From: Acidimicrobiaceae bacterium | Lineage (GTDB): Bacteria > Actinomycetota > Acidimicrobiia > Acidimicrobiales > Ilumatobacteraceae | Direction of reading: 5' to 3' | DNA length: 64,000 nucleotides | Assembly: GCA_947450115.1 (NCBI GenBank) | Contig: CANFUE010000008.1 | Span: 17,796 to 81,795, forward strand | Part shown: in pieces, positions 35,941-43,648 of the stretch | Layout: each line of letters opens with the position of its first letter | Numbering within the stretch: the first letter of the stretch is position 1 | The notes under the pieces: generated by a model | What the model saw: only the letters and a program-made list of their open reading frames with translations | What the model was told of the DNA's origin: nothing | Databases searched by the model: none | Translations under genes and position numbers: made by a program

Positions 35941-36454
35941 CGATGCGGCGGAGTTCTTTACGAAAGCGATGACCCTTTGCTACGTATGAGGCAACACCCA
36001 TTGCAATGTCGGACGACCGAGCGCGATCGAGCTTGATTGTTGCCGGAGCACCCACAGCCAATGCCCCGCTGGGCACTTCAGTTCCATTGAGTACGACGGC
36101 ATTGGCTGCAACAATGGCACCTGAACGCACAACCACCTGATGTAAGACGATGGCGCCAGAAGACACTTGAGCATTGCTTTCAATAGTGCAACCTTCTAAG
36201 TGCACGATGTGGCCAATCACGCAATCGTCTCCAACGGTTGTTGGATACATCGGAGTGGTATGAATGACGGTTCCATCTTGAATGCTGGTGCGGGCTCCAA
36301 TGACTATTTTGCCATCGTCACCACGCAGCACCGCCCCCGCCCAAATAGTGGACTCCGGACCGACGGTAACGCTCCCAATAATTACAGCATCGGGATGAAC
36401 GTAGGCAGTGGGGTCAATTGCAGGAACCTGGGTTCCCAGAGCGTAAATAGGCAC
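35933..36454 (-). CDS. Gamma-carbonic anhydrase-like left-handed beta-helix protein
   Basis: This is a 173-residue hexapeptide-repeat protein of the gamma-CA/PaaY/YrdA group. The repeats run from about residue 20 to 130. Expected zinc ligands are His65 (TVIH) and His82 (IGH), but the third site normally given by LHGC reads LEGC (Glu87), with a His85 two residues earlier. Activity as a carbonic anhydrase is therefore doubtful. The start is GTG 36454, with TAGCAT six bases upstream. Confidence 0.8.
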   Translation of the reverse strand: MPIYALGTQVPAIDPTAYVHPDAVIIGSVTVGPESTIWAGAVLRGDDGKIVIGARTSIQDGTVIHTTPMYPTTVGDDCVIGHIVHLEGCTIESNAQVSSGAIVLHQVVVRSGAIVAANAVVLNGTEVPSGALAVGAPATIKLDRARSSDIAMGVASYVAKGHRFRKELRRIDE

Positions 36455-36545
36455 ATCAACATGCTACTGAAGTTGAAAGTCGCGCTCTTGCCAATGTCGC
36501 ATGAACAGCAAAATATGGAGAATTTGCCGTTAGCGTTGCTTGCCT

Positions 36546-37853
36546 ATGTCTCGCAGGATTGAAATTGAACTCACCAGTAGTCGCCCCGATGGATCGTGGA
36601 CATGGAGAGCAGCCGGAGCAAAGAACCCTAAAGGGGTACTTGACGGATCAATTCTCTCTTCTGCTCACAAAGTAGGCGACGTTGTCAAAGCCGATGCCGA
36701 TTTCGATATCGATGGCATTTCCATCTTGTCGGTTGTTGCAGGAAAGCAACGCGTTGAAAAATTGGAGAGAATAGAAATCCTTCCTTCAGACAAACCATTC
36801 CAAGCAGTGATGGAAACGAAAGCTCCTCGTTCTGAGCGTTCGTTTTCCGGAGACAAGCGCAATGGCCGTCGTAACGATAAACCTGGCGAAGGCAAACCTG
36901 GAGACAAAGGCGCTCGTCGTCCGCGTCGTGAAGATGGAGCAAAAGAAGAAGGCAAAGCACGCGAGCCCCGCCGCGAAGGCCAAGAAACTCGTCGTCGTCC
37001 TTCCTTCACTCCTCCACCAGATCTGCCACAGCGTCCACGTGCAAAACGTCTGAAGCCAGGGCGCGTGCATCGCAACACCATCTTGGCCAATTTGCCAGAG
37101 GCTCAAAGCGCCATTGCAGAACGCGTGTTGTCGGGTGGAATACCCGCGGTACGTACAGCAATAGCTGATCAGAATAAAGTTTTAAAACAAGAGGGCAAAG
37201 AGCTCATTCCTGCCGACGGTCTCATCACGATGGCAGAGAATCTCTTGCCAAAATTACGAGTTGCAGAATGGTTAGATCGTGCAGATGCTGCCCTAGCAGA
37301 TCTCGATACTCTCGATTTGCGTGACCTACGTTCCGTGGTCACTTCAGGAGACGACCCTGCTATTGCTCGCGATGAAACGACACGCACTGTTGCCAAAGCT
37401 CTTCGCGAAGGACTCGTAGCACGTCAAGAAAAAGATCAAAGGGAATGGCTGAGCGATATTGATGCAGCATTGAAAGTTGGTCGTATTGTTCGCGCGCTGA
37501 AGTTGTCTTCACAGCCGCCTAAGGCAGGCGCCCCATTCCCTTCTGAACTCGGATCTCGTCTTGCTGCTGCTGCTTCGCAGAATCTTGAAGCAGATGCACC
37601 AAGTGATCGTTGGATAGCCGTATTAGAAGCAGCCGCTTTTAGTCCGGTGAGGTCTCAACTGGTGGCCCCTGCGCCGCCTAATGCCGTCACCCCCGAATTG
37701 GCAACCACAATCACTCGTCTCGCTCCTTCTATTCCTCAGATCGCAGCATTGTTCAGCATTGTGGTGACACCGGGAACCGCTATGCCTCGTCCATTGCGCC
37801 CTACACGGCCTGTAGACAAGAAAAAGCCGCTGAAGACGACTACTGAGTCATAA
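36546..37853 (+). CDS. Unknown protein with basic disordered centre
   Basis: This is a 435-residue protein I do not recognise. Residues 1-80 look like a beta-rich small domain (RIEIELTSSRPDGSW; KVGDVVKADADFDI). Residues about 90-170 are highly charged and disordered, rich in Arg, Lys, Gly, Glu and Pro (RRPRRED, RRRPSF). Residues 175-410 are mostly helical. The tail is PRPLRPTRPVDKKKP. The basic centre suggests RNA or DNA binding. ATG 36546 is chosen over TTG 36540. A crotonase gene follows after 37 bases. Confidence 0.75.
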   Translation: MSRRIEIELTSSRPDGSWTWRAAGAKNPKGVLDGSILSSAHKVGDVVKADADFDIDGISILSVVAGKQRVEKLERIEILPSDKPFQAVMETKAPRSERSFSGDKRNGRRNDKPGEGKPGDKGARRPRREDGAKEEGKAREPRREGQETRRRPSFTPPPDLPQRPRAKRLKPGRVHRNTILANLPEAQSAIAERVLSGGIPAVRTAIADQNKVLKQEGKELIPADGLITMAENLLPKLRVAEWLDRADAALADLDTLDLRDLRSVVTSGDDPAIARDETTRTVAKALREGLVARQEKDQREWLSDIDAALKVGRIVRALKLSSQPPKAGAPFPSELGSRLAAAASQNLEADAPSDRWIAVLEAAAFSPVRSQLVAPAPPNAVTPELATTITRLAPSIPQIAALFSIVVTPGTAMPRPLRPTRPVDKKKPLKTTTES

Positions 37854-37878
37854 ATTCCTCAGAATCAACCAAGCGTTC

Positions 37879-37884
37879 TAAGAT
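37879..37884 (+). promoter_or_regulatory. Putative -10 box for leaderless crotonase mRNA
   Basis: TAAGAT lies six bases (GTCTCT) before ATG 37891. No ribosome site is visible, so the gene may have its own leaderless message besides read-through. Confidence 0.45.
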
Positions 37885-37890
37885 GTCTCT

Positions 37891-38676
37891 ATGTCAGACA
37901 TCGTCCTTTTTGAAAAGCGTGGCCGCATTGGAATCATCACGCTGAATCGTCCAGAAGCCCGCAATGCCGTCAATGGTGACGTCGCCAGCGGAGTTGAAGC
38001 AGCACTCGACAAGATCGAAGCTGATGACGACATCTGGGTCGGAATCGTTACTGCAAATACCGCAGGTCAAGAAAAGCCGGTCTTTTGCGCCGGAGCAGAC
38101 CTCAAGGCAATTAATTCGGGTAACGCTGGTGGATTAAGCACAAAGCGTGGAGGTTTTGCCGGTATCGCCTATCGCGAACGTCGTAAACCAATCATTGTTG
38201 CTGTCGACGGTTTAGCAACTGCGGGCGGTTGTGAAATTGTCTTGTCTTGCGACCTTGTTGTAGCAAGCAATAGGTCATCGTTCGGACTCGCCGAAGTAAA
38301 GCGCAATCTCATTGCTGGAGCAGGTGGACTCTTTCGTCTTCCACGCGCAATTGGGCGCAGTGCTGCACTGGAAATCATTCTCACAGGTGAACCTCTAGCA
38401 GCACAACGGGCCTACGAGCTTGGTCTTGTGAACCACGTTGTGGCGCCAGATCAGGTGATGCCAAAGGCAATTGAAATAGCCGAACGCATTTGTGCAGCCG
38501 CTCCACTTGCAGTGTGGGCTAGCCGCAAAGTGGTACTCGCCTCTGCGTATGAAAATGATGAGAATCTCATCAACATGACGAATGCCGAATTCGGAGCCAT
38601 CATGGCCTCTGAAGACACCAAAGAAGGTTTGACAGCCTTTATTGAGAAGCGACTTCCCAACTGGAAAGCGCGCTAA
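37891..38676 (+). CDS. Enoyl-CoA hydratase/isomerase (crotonase) family protein
   Basis: This is a 261-residue crotonase. The oxyanion-hole blocks FCAGADLKAI (near residue 70) and DGLATAGGCEI (near 110) are present, and FGLAEVKRNLIAGAGG holds the catalytic Glu region. It probably hydrates enoyl-CoA in acyl degradation; hydratase versus isomerase is not resolved. The stop overlaps the convergent acetyltransferase gene stop by four bases. Confidence 0.9.
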   Translation: MSDIVLFEKRGRIGIITLNRPEARNAVNGDVASGVEAALDKIEADDDIWVGIVTANTAGQEKPVFCAGADLKAINSGNAGGLSTKRGGFAGIAYRERRKPIIVAVDGLATAGGCEIVLSCDLVVASNRSSFGLAEVKRNLIAGAGGLFRLPRAIGRSAALEIILTGEPLAAQRAYELGLVNHVVAPDQVMPKAIEIAERICAAAPLAVWASRKVVLASAYENDENLINMTNAEFGAIMASEDTKEGLTAFIEKRLPNWKAR

Positions 38677-39131
38677 GGCGTACCGGCAAATATCAGTTGA
38701 GCGGGAAGCCCCGCTTGCTCGCATAAGTTTTTTAGTTCACGCTGACCCGGCAAGACGCACACAAGGGTTTCCTCAACCGTGGTCTCGAGCTGTTGGGCAC
38801 AAGTGAGAAGCAGTGCACCGATTCCCAGTGAGCGGCATTTCTCTTGAACGTAAATAGCAGTGATAACGCAGCGCTTGTCGATAATGCATCCAGATACAAA
38901 ACCGATGGTGATGTCATCGACTTCGCTCACCAAAGTAAACTGTTTATTCGTTGGTGTTTCGCGGAGTATTGAAGTTAAAAATGTGTAACTAGATATTCCC
39001 CGCTGAGTAGTGGCGTTTGCGGCAGCGGTAGTTCTTAAAGAGCCAAGGCCCTCATCGGAATCTGCTACTTCGAATATGTTGAAGTGCAGTGAACCCACGA
39101 GATGAGATGCAAGCGCTACTTCCCTACGCAT
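38673..39131 (-). CDS. GNAT-family acetyltransferase
   Basis: This is a 152-residue protein of the GNAT fold. ITAIYVQEKCRSLGIGALLLTCA is the acetyl-CoA binding motif A with a modified R/Q-x-x-G-x-G/A form (CRSLGIG). The acceptor is unknown. It overlaps the upstream small gene by eight bases and is likely co-expressed with it and the acidic zinc-ribbon gene beyond. Confidence 0.75.
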   Translation of the reverse strand: MRREVALASHLVGSLHFNIFEVADSDEGLGSLRTTAAANATTQRGISSYTFLTSILRETPTNKQFTLVSEVDDITIGFVSGCIIDKRCVITAIYVQEKCRSLGIGALLLTCAQQLETTVEETLVCVLPGQRELKNLCEQAGLPAQLIFAGTP

Positions 39132-39465
39132 TGCTTGGACTAGCCGCTTTCAAGATGGTTCTGCGCTGGCGATGTTCATTTTCATAGTTGAAGACTTCGA
39201 GCACTTGTGATGGTGGACACCCTTTAAGAGCTGTCACAATCTCCATGGCGGTGAGTGAATCGTAATTTGGCATCGGCATCTTGTTTGAAGGCTCAGTAGC
39301 GTTGGTTTGCACAGAGTCAACTTTGGGTGATGCGCCTTTCGAACTACTGCACATCTGCTGCATCTTTTTTTGTGCCATGTCGACAGAAAGCTTTCCGATA
39401 AAACGCGCATTTTTTACGTGCTGTTCAATGCGAACTGACAGATCTTTCGCCGAAGGTGTTGGCAT
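39124..39465 (-). CDS. Small protein with C-terminal helical YDSLTAMEIV motif
   Basis: This is a 113-residue protein. The N-terminal half is polar and probably disordered; the C-terminal part, NYDSLTAMEIVTALKG then VFNYENEHRQRRTIL, resembles a short helical module that I recall at the ends of actinobacterial proteins of unknown function. It is 10 bases downstream of the DUF4193-like gene. No enzyme motif is present. Confidence 0.6.
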   Translation of the reverse strand: MPTPSAKDLSVRIEQHVKNARFIGKLSVDMAQKKMQQMCSSSKGASPKVDSVQTNATEPSNKMPMPNYDSLTAMEIVTALKGCPPSQVLEVFNYENEHRQRRTILKAASPSNA

Positions 39466-39475
39466 AATGCGCCTT

Positions 39476-39994
39476 TTACTTCACAGCAAAAATGGGACAA
39501 GCGTCGTCGCCAACGGGACAATTTGGTGCACTGCGTCGTACGAGAAGAAAGCACTGGGAACATAACTCTTCTCCGGCTTGCCTTGGCTGTAAGCGGTCGC
39601 CGTCTGTGTTGCGATCATCAACTTCATTTTCGTCGTCATCGTCTTCAACGGGTACGTCGTCGGCAGCAACAAGTCGGTCTTTCAAAATTTTGTCGAGGTC
39701 TTCTTCAACATCATCTGGAGTGGTGAGGTCGTCGTCATCTTCGTCTTCGCTTGCAGCGGCTCTGCGAGATTTAGGTGTTACGTCATCCGAGTCGTCTTCG
39801 TCATCGGTCTCTTCGGCAACAAAGTCATCATCCTCAAGAAGTGGTTCTTCCTCTAGATCTTCTGCAAGATCATCGGGGTCTAGCTCATCAACGAGAGCAA
39901 TGTCATCTATTTCATCGCCCTCTTCAACTTCAATCACTTCGTCTTCAGGGTCAATTTCTATTTGTTTAGCTGGCTTCTTTTTGCTGCTGGCCAT
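39476..39994 (-). CDS. Acidic DUF4193-like protein with C-terminal zinc ribbon
   Basis: This is a 172-residue protein. Residues 10-135 are extremely rich in Asp and Glu. The C-terminus has ELCSQCFLL and two later cysteines (NCPVGDDACP), a zinc-binding arrangement like the actinobacterial DUF4193 family. AAAGG lies about ten bases before the ATG. The long Ser-rich frame on the opposite strand is an artefact of the Asp/Glu codons. Function unknown. Confidence 0.75.
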   Translation of the reverse strand: MASSKKKPAKQIEIDPEDEVIEVEEGDEIDDIALVDELDPDDLAEDLEEEPLLEDDDFVAEETDDEDDSDDVTPKSRRAAASEDEDDDDLTTPDDVEEDLDKILKDRLVAADDVPVEDDDDENEVDDRNTDGDRLQPRQAGEELCSQCFLLVRRSAPNCPVGDDACPIFAVK

Positions 39995-40101
39995 GAACCG
40001 AAACCTTTCGTTATTGCTTTGGGGGCGAGCGAACTGTAGACAATCTGTTCACCTTCAGCGCGTACCATAGGTGCTGAGGAGTGCTTCTGTGCAAATCGTA
40101 C

Positions 40102-40120
40102 GAATTTCTCAGAGAAATTC
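40102..40120. promoter_or_regulatory. Perfect 19-base palindrome, possible operator
   Basis: GAATTTCTC and GAGAAATTC face each other around a single A. It lies 108 bases upstream of the acidic DUF4193-like gene and about 40 bases beyond the thyX stop. Its symmetry suits a dimeric repressor; there is no T-run, so it is not a typical terminator. Confidence 0.4.
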
Positions 40121-40158
40121 TGTGATTTCACCCTATTTTTGTCTACTTGTGAAGGCGG

Positions 40159-41757
40159 TCACCCGTTGCGCTTCGCCTCTGCACGACGTTCAGATTCCAG
40201 GCGCTCTAACTCAGGTACTTCCGTCGTCATGTGGCTCATTGCTTCAGCAATAGCCTTATGGCCAGCTTGGTCGCGAATAAGAGCATGCATATCGAGGGCT
40301 ACCTTGCGATATGCCGGATGTCCTTGTGGGCTTGAACGGAGCTCAAGCATGTGCATTGCTTCACGTGCATTGAATTGCATGACATAGCGAATGCGATACG
40401 CCATTGAAACGGCATACGGAGCCTGCGCAGGATACTCAGGTAGCAACAGATCATATAGATCTGCTGATTTCTCCATTACTTCATCGAAGGCTGATGTCTG
40501 TAGTGCCTCATCAACAATGTCGGGACGAACATAACCATGATTCGGAGTTAATGGTTGCCATTCAATGGTGAGCATGCGATGTCGTTGCATATCGCGAAAA
40601 GCTCCGTAGTCAGAGAGTACGTCAAAGCGATAGTCGGTGCGCTCAAAAGCGCGACCTGGACGGTGGCGCCTATTGGTGCGGTCACCAACGTAAGTACGAA
40701 TGAGTCGTACTTTGTCGTCGTGGCTCATCTGTTGCACTTTTTTGAAAATTTGTGCTTCGCTTTGAGTTGTTTGGCTGTAACAGATGGCCGCCAAAAGTTT
40801 GTCTTCACCTTCAGGGTCAAAGTCACTTAAGACAACAGATTCTGCCGGCGCAACTTCTTCTTTGGCAAAGAGCTCATGCACAATCTGCTGTGTGTTGGTA
40901 GATGTGTCTGACAAATATTGCGACCAGCGACCACCGCGGTCTGGTTGATCTACTCGGCGCAAGAAACTAGGTACGACCTTGCGTAGTTCTGTGAGCATCA
41001 AATCGGCATAGAGACGGGCTTCAGGAAGTGGGTTCGATCGCATCCTGAGCAACAAGGCTTCATATGCCTGTCCACTGCCGTAGATGCCTACATTGGAGAG
41101 CGCCGAAGCTGGCAGCACCCCGCGCACGGCATCGAGCGCTTTTGCTCGTGTTGCTTGCCTATAGATGAAATCTGAGTCTTTTGGCCCTTGGGGAACAACC
41201 TTGCGCACATGCGTGGTGAGAGAGTCCACAAGACCGCTGTAGGAATCAAACATGCGGTCCATATCGCCGACGTACCTTGTTCCAAAACGGCCGGAGAGGA
41301 CATCGGGGTCACGGTAGAACCTGTATCTGCCGCCAAGACGGTTGTCATAAGAGATGTAGCGCGTACTTTGCTCGAGGTAGCTCATCAAGCGACCCCATTC
41401 GAGAATCTTCGTTAATAAGTTCGATGCTTGCTCACAAGCGAGGTGTACCCCACCTAATTGTGCTACCGAGTCATCGCCATATTCCACAAAAACTTTTTCA
41501 TAAAGGTCTTCAGCACGTTCGACGCCAATTGTTGCATCGAGGGTTGCGTCGCCTTGTACGTCTAGTTCGTTTACGAATTCATCAAGAAAAAGCCTCCGCA
41601 GGCTTTTAGCGCTGCGGCTGTAACGAGCAAAAAGTGCGCCCTTCACCACTTCTGGGAGATTAACGAGAGCAAATACAGGAGAATCGAGATTGGTAAAATA
41701 CCGTTTCAAGATGTCAGATTCAGCGGGAGTGAACTCCTCGGGTACATAGACCGTCAC
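40159..41757 (-). CDS. Double-length ThyX-type flavin-dependent thymidylate synthase
   Basis: This is a 532-residue protein, about twice the ThyX norm. The N-terminal half has ARYSRSAKSLRR and DDSVAQLGG, then YLEQSTRYISYD (residues 118-129), which matches one ThyX FAD/dUMP segment. The C-terminal half has QRHRM (381-385) in place of the RHR signature and a late LELRSSPQGHPAYRKVA block. Each half thus carries part of the motif set. It would make dTMP from dUMP with methylene-THF and FAD. GTG start; downstream of an M20 gene on the same strand. Confidence 0.75.
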   Translation of the reverse strand: MTVYVPEEFTPAESDILKRYFTNLDSPVFALVNLPEVVKGALFARYSRSAKSLRRLFLDEFVNELDVQGDATLDATIGVERAEDLYEKVFVEYGDDSVAQLGGVHLACEQASNLLTKILEWGRLMSYLEQSTRYISYDNRLGGRYRFYRDPDVLSGRFGTRYVGDMDRMFDSYSGLVDSLTTHVRKVVPQGPKDSDFIYRQATRAKALDAVRGVLPASALSNVGIYGSGQAYEALLLRMRSNPLPEARLYADLMLTELRKVVPSFLRRVDQPDRGGRWSQYLSDTSTNTQQIVHELFAKEEVAPAESVVLSDFDPEGEDKLLAAICYSQTTQSEAQIFKKVQQMSHDDKVRLIRTYVGDRTNRRHRPGRAFERTDYRFDVLSDYGAFRDMQRHRMLTIEWQPLTPNHGYVRPDIVDEALQTSAFDEVMEKSADLYDLLLPEYPAQAPYAVSMAYRIRYVMQFNAREAMHMLELRSSPQGHPAYRKVALDMHALIRDQAGHKAIAEAMSHMTTEVPELERLESERRAEAKRNG

Positions 41758-41804
41758 GACGACCCATGTTAGAAGTCGCGGGCGCCAGGTTGAGGGATCA
41801 TCAA

Positions 41805-43022
41805 CTAAATAAGTCCGACGGGTGGTGGACCAATACGGGCAAACTCCGCTGCCGTTTGCGCTCCTACCCTGTCGTCCAATAAGGCATCGAGCGCTGTGAG
41901 GGCCAGTATCTTTGCTCCGTCAATAACCGCTCTATCGCCTTCCTCGGCGCGGGCATATTGAGCAAATCGTGGTGTGTGAATGGGTACTCCATGAGGGGCA
42001 ACTTGGATCATTGGATGGATTGACGGCGCAAGGTAACTTACGTTTCCCATGTCGGTCGACCCCACAACGGCAGAGTCGCTTGTTGGGCGTTGCGGTGAAC
42101 GACCAACAAGTTCAGCATTACGTAAGTACAGATTCAACAGTGATTCTGAATCACGCATGTCGGCGTAAGCATGATTTTCCCATTCGACATCGACAGTGCA
42201 ACCAGTACTGAGAGCAGCGCCGTGAAAGCAGGCCTCCACGCGTTCTTTTAATGGTTGTAGCGAGTCGAGCGAATCGGACCGTACGTACCATTGCTGAGCA
42301 GCGAAGTGAGGAACAATATTTGGCTTATCGCCTCCGTGAGTAAAAATGCCGTGAATGCGCTCAGATGGCTTTATGTGCTGCCGTAAAGCACCAATTGAAC
42401 CGTAGGCCTGCACCGCAGCGTCGAGGGCGTTATTCCCTAAATGAGGCGCCGCAGCGGCGTGTGCAGCTTTGCCATGAAATCGTGCACAGCACTCCTGGAT
42501 GGCGATGGCTTTAATACTGGTGAGATCAAAATCGGCAGGATGAACCATCATGGCGGCATCAATATGATCGAAGGCTCCTTGGCGTGCCATGGCAATTTTT
42601 CCGCCGCCACCCTCTTCAGCCGGTGTACCAAATACCAGAAGTTCGCCGGGGAGAGCCTTCATAAAGGGTTGCAACGCGAGCGCCGCACCAAGACCTGCTG
42701 CTGCGATGACGTTGTGCCCACATGCGTGACCTATCTCTGGAAGTGCGTCGTATTCACAAAAAATAGCGACCCTTCTGGATCCTGGCGCCGATGAGCCACT
42801 TGATTGAGCTGCGAAAGCTGTTTCCAAACCGTAGGCACTGCGCTGCAAAGTTGAGAATTGAGAACTCAAAGCGTCTGTTAGCAATTGGTGAGCATGTACT
42901 TCTTCAAAATTTGTTTCTGGGTGTGCATGGATGTCGTGGCTGATATCCAAAAGTTGTTCAGATAATTCATCTACCCGCAGTGTTATTTCACTCTTTAATT
43001 GCGCGATATCAGAAATGTTCAT
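41805..43022 (-). CDS. M20-family amidohydrolase (aminobenzoyl-glutamate hydrolase-like)
   Basis: This is a 405-residue zinc amidohydrolase. Seen ligands and catalytic residues are HAHPETNFEE near the N-terminus, CGHN, PAEEGGGGK (near residue 135) and MVHP. The lid domain lies in the middle. It resembles AbgB-type enzymes that split amide bonds of acyl-amino acids or folate breakdown products. CGAGGAGACC lies upstream of the ATG. The link with the thyX gene downstream is suggestive of folate metabolism but is only inference. Confidence 0.85.
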   Translation of the reverse strand: MNISDIAQLKSEITLRVDELSEQLLDISHDIHAHPETNFEEVHAHQLLTDALSSQFSTLQRSAYGLETAFAAQSSGSSAPGSRRVAIFCEYDALPEIGHACGHNVIAAAGLGAALALQPFMKALPGELLVFGTPAEEGGGGKIAMARQGAFDHIDAAMMVHPADFDLTSIKAIAIQECCARFHGKAAHAAAAPHLGNNALDAAVQAYGSIGALRQHIKPSERIHGIFTHGGDKPNIVPHFAAQQWYVRSDSLDSLQPLKERVEACFHGAALSTGCTVDVEWENHAYADMRDSESLLNLYLRNAELVGRSPQRPTSDSAVVGSTDMGNVSYLAPSIHPMIQVAPHGVPIHTPRFAQYARAEEGDRAVIDGAKILALTALDALLDDRVGAQTAAEFARIGPPPVGLI

Positions 43023-43042
43023 CGTGGTCTCCTCGAAAGAAA

Positions 43043-43648
43043 TTACTTAGGATCGCTAGGTATGTAGATGTTAATGGCATCTGCAATGACAGAAATTCTC
43101 AATGCATCTGTGGTTCCTCGTTTTTTTCCATCAACAAAAACGGGCAGGGATTGATGAAAACGCAGATATTCATCGGTAATTTGCCGACTACTGAGGTGGG
43201 GATGAGGTAAGTGGCTCCCCTTGCGTGCTCTCATGAGAGCGAGCAAACGTTGCCGAAGTTTCATTTCGCGGTTAATGGTTAAAACTTCGACCTTTGCATC
43301 ATTTGGATGCGACTTGGCAAAAACTCGAAAGCCTTTGAAATAAGCGACATTGCAAAAAAGATAACATTCACCCCACAAAAGGTGCCCTACGCGGATGTGT
43401 GCAGCAGCTTGAAAAATATGTCCGCGTATATCAATTTGAATGATGTCTAGTGGTAGGCGGTGCCATTCCTCTCGGCTTTTAAGTACGGCGACCTCAGATC
43501 GCTTCTGAAGTACGCTCCCAACGGTGCGCGCGATGTCGCCTTTGATTGGAGAGGCTGTATTTAAAAAAACCTCGCGATCATGCCGAGTGCAAACAATGCC
43601 TTTCTCGTGCACATGCTCACCCCAATCTTCACCCTTTGAAATCACCAT
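43043..43648 (-). CDS. DAGK-like C-terminal domain protein lacking the catalytic half
   Basis: This is a 201-residue protein. Its C-terminal part, GSHLPHPHLSSRQI then LPVFVDGKKRG and ISVIADAINIYI, resembles the second domain of diacylglycerol kinase/YegS-like enzymes. The GGDGT nucleotide-binding domain is not visible, so kinase activity is unlikely. The ATG overlaps the helicase stop by one base (TAATG), so the two are coupled. Confidence 0.6.
   Translation of the reverse strand: MVISKGEDWGEHVHEKGIVCTRHDREVFLNTASPIKGDIARTVGSVLQKRSEVAVLKSREEWHRLPLDIIQIDIRGHIFQAAAHIRVGHLLWGECYLFCNVAYFKGFRVFAKSHPNDAKVEVLTINREMKLRQRLLALMRARKGSHLPHPHLSSRQITDEYLRFHQSLPVFVDGKKRGTTDALRISVIADAINIYIPSDPK

Noticed and set aside
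36665..37106. Several minus-strand frames rich in Arg or Phe
   Set aside because: They mirror the low-complexity basic centre of the plus-strand gene and show no ribosome site.
39492..40070. 192-codon Ser-rich frame on the plus strand
   Set aside because: It is the antisense of the Asp/Glu-rich DUF4193-like gene, whose codons read as Ser on the other strand.
40102..40120. Palindrome as thyX terminator
   Set aside because: AT-rich stem, one-base centre and no T-run on either side.
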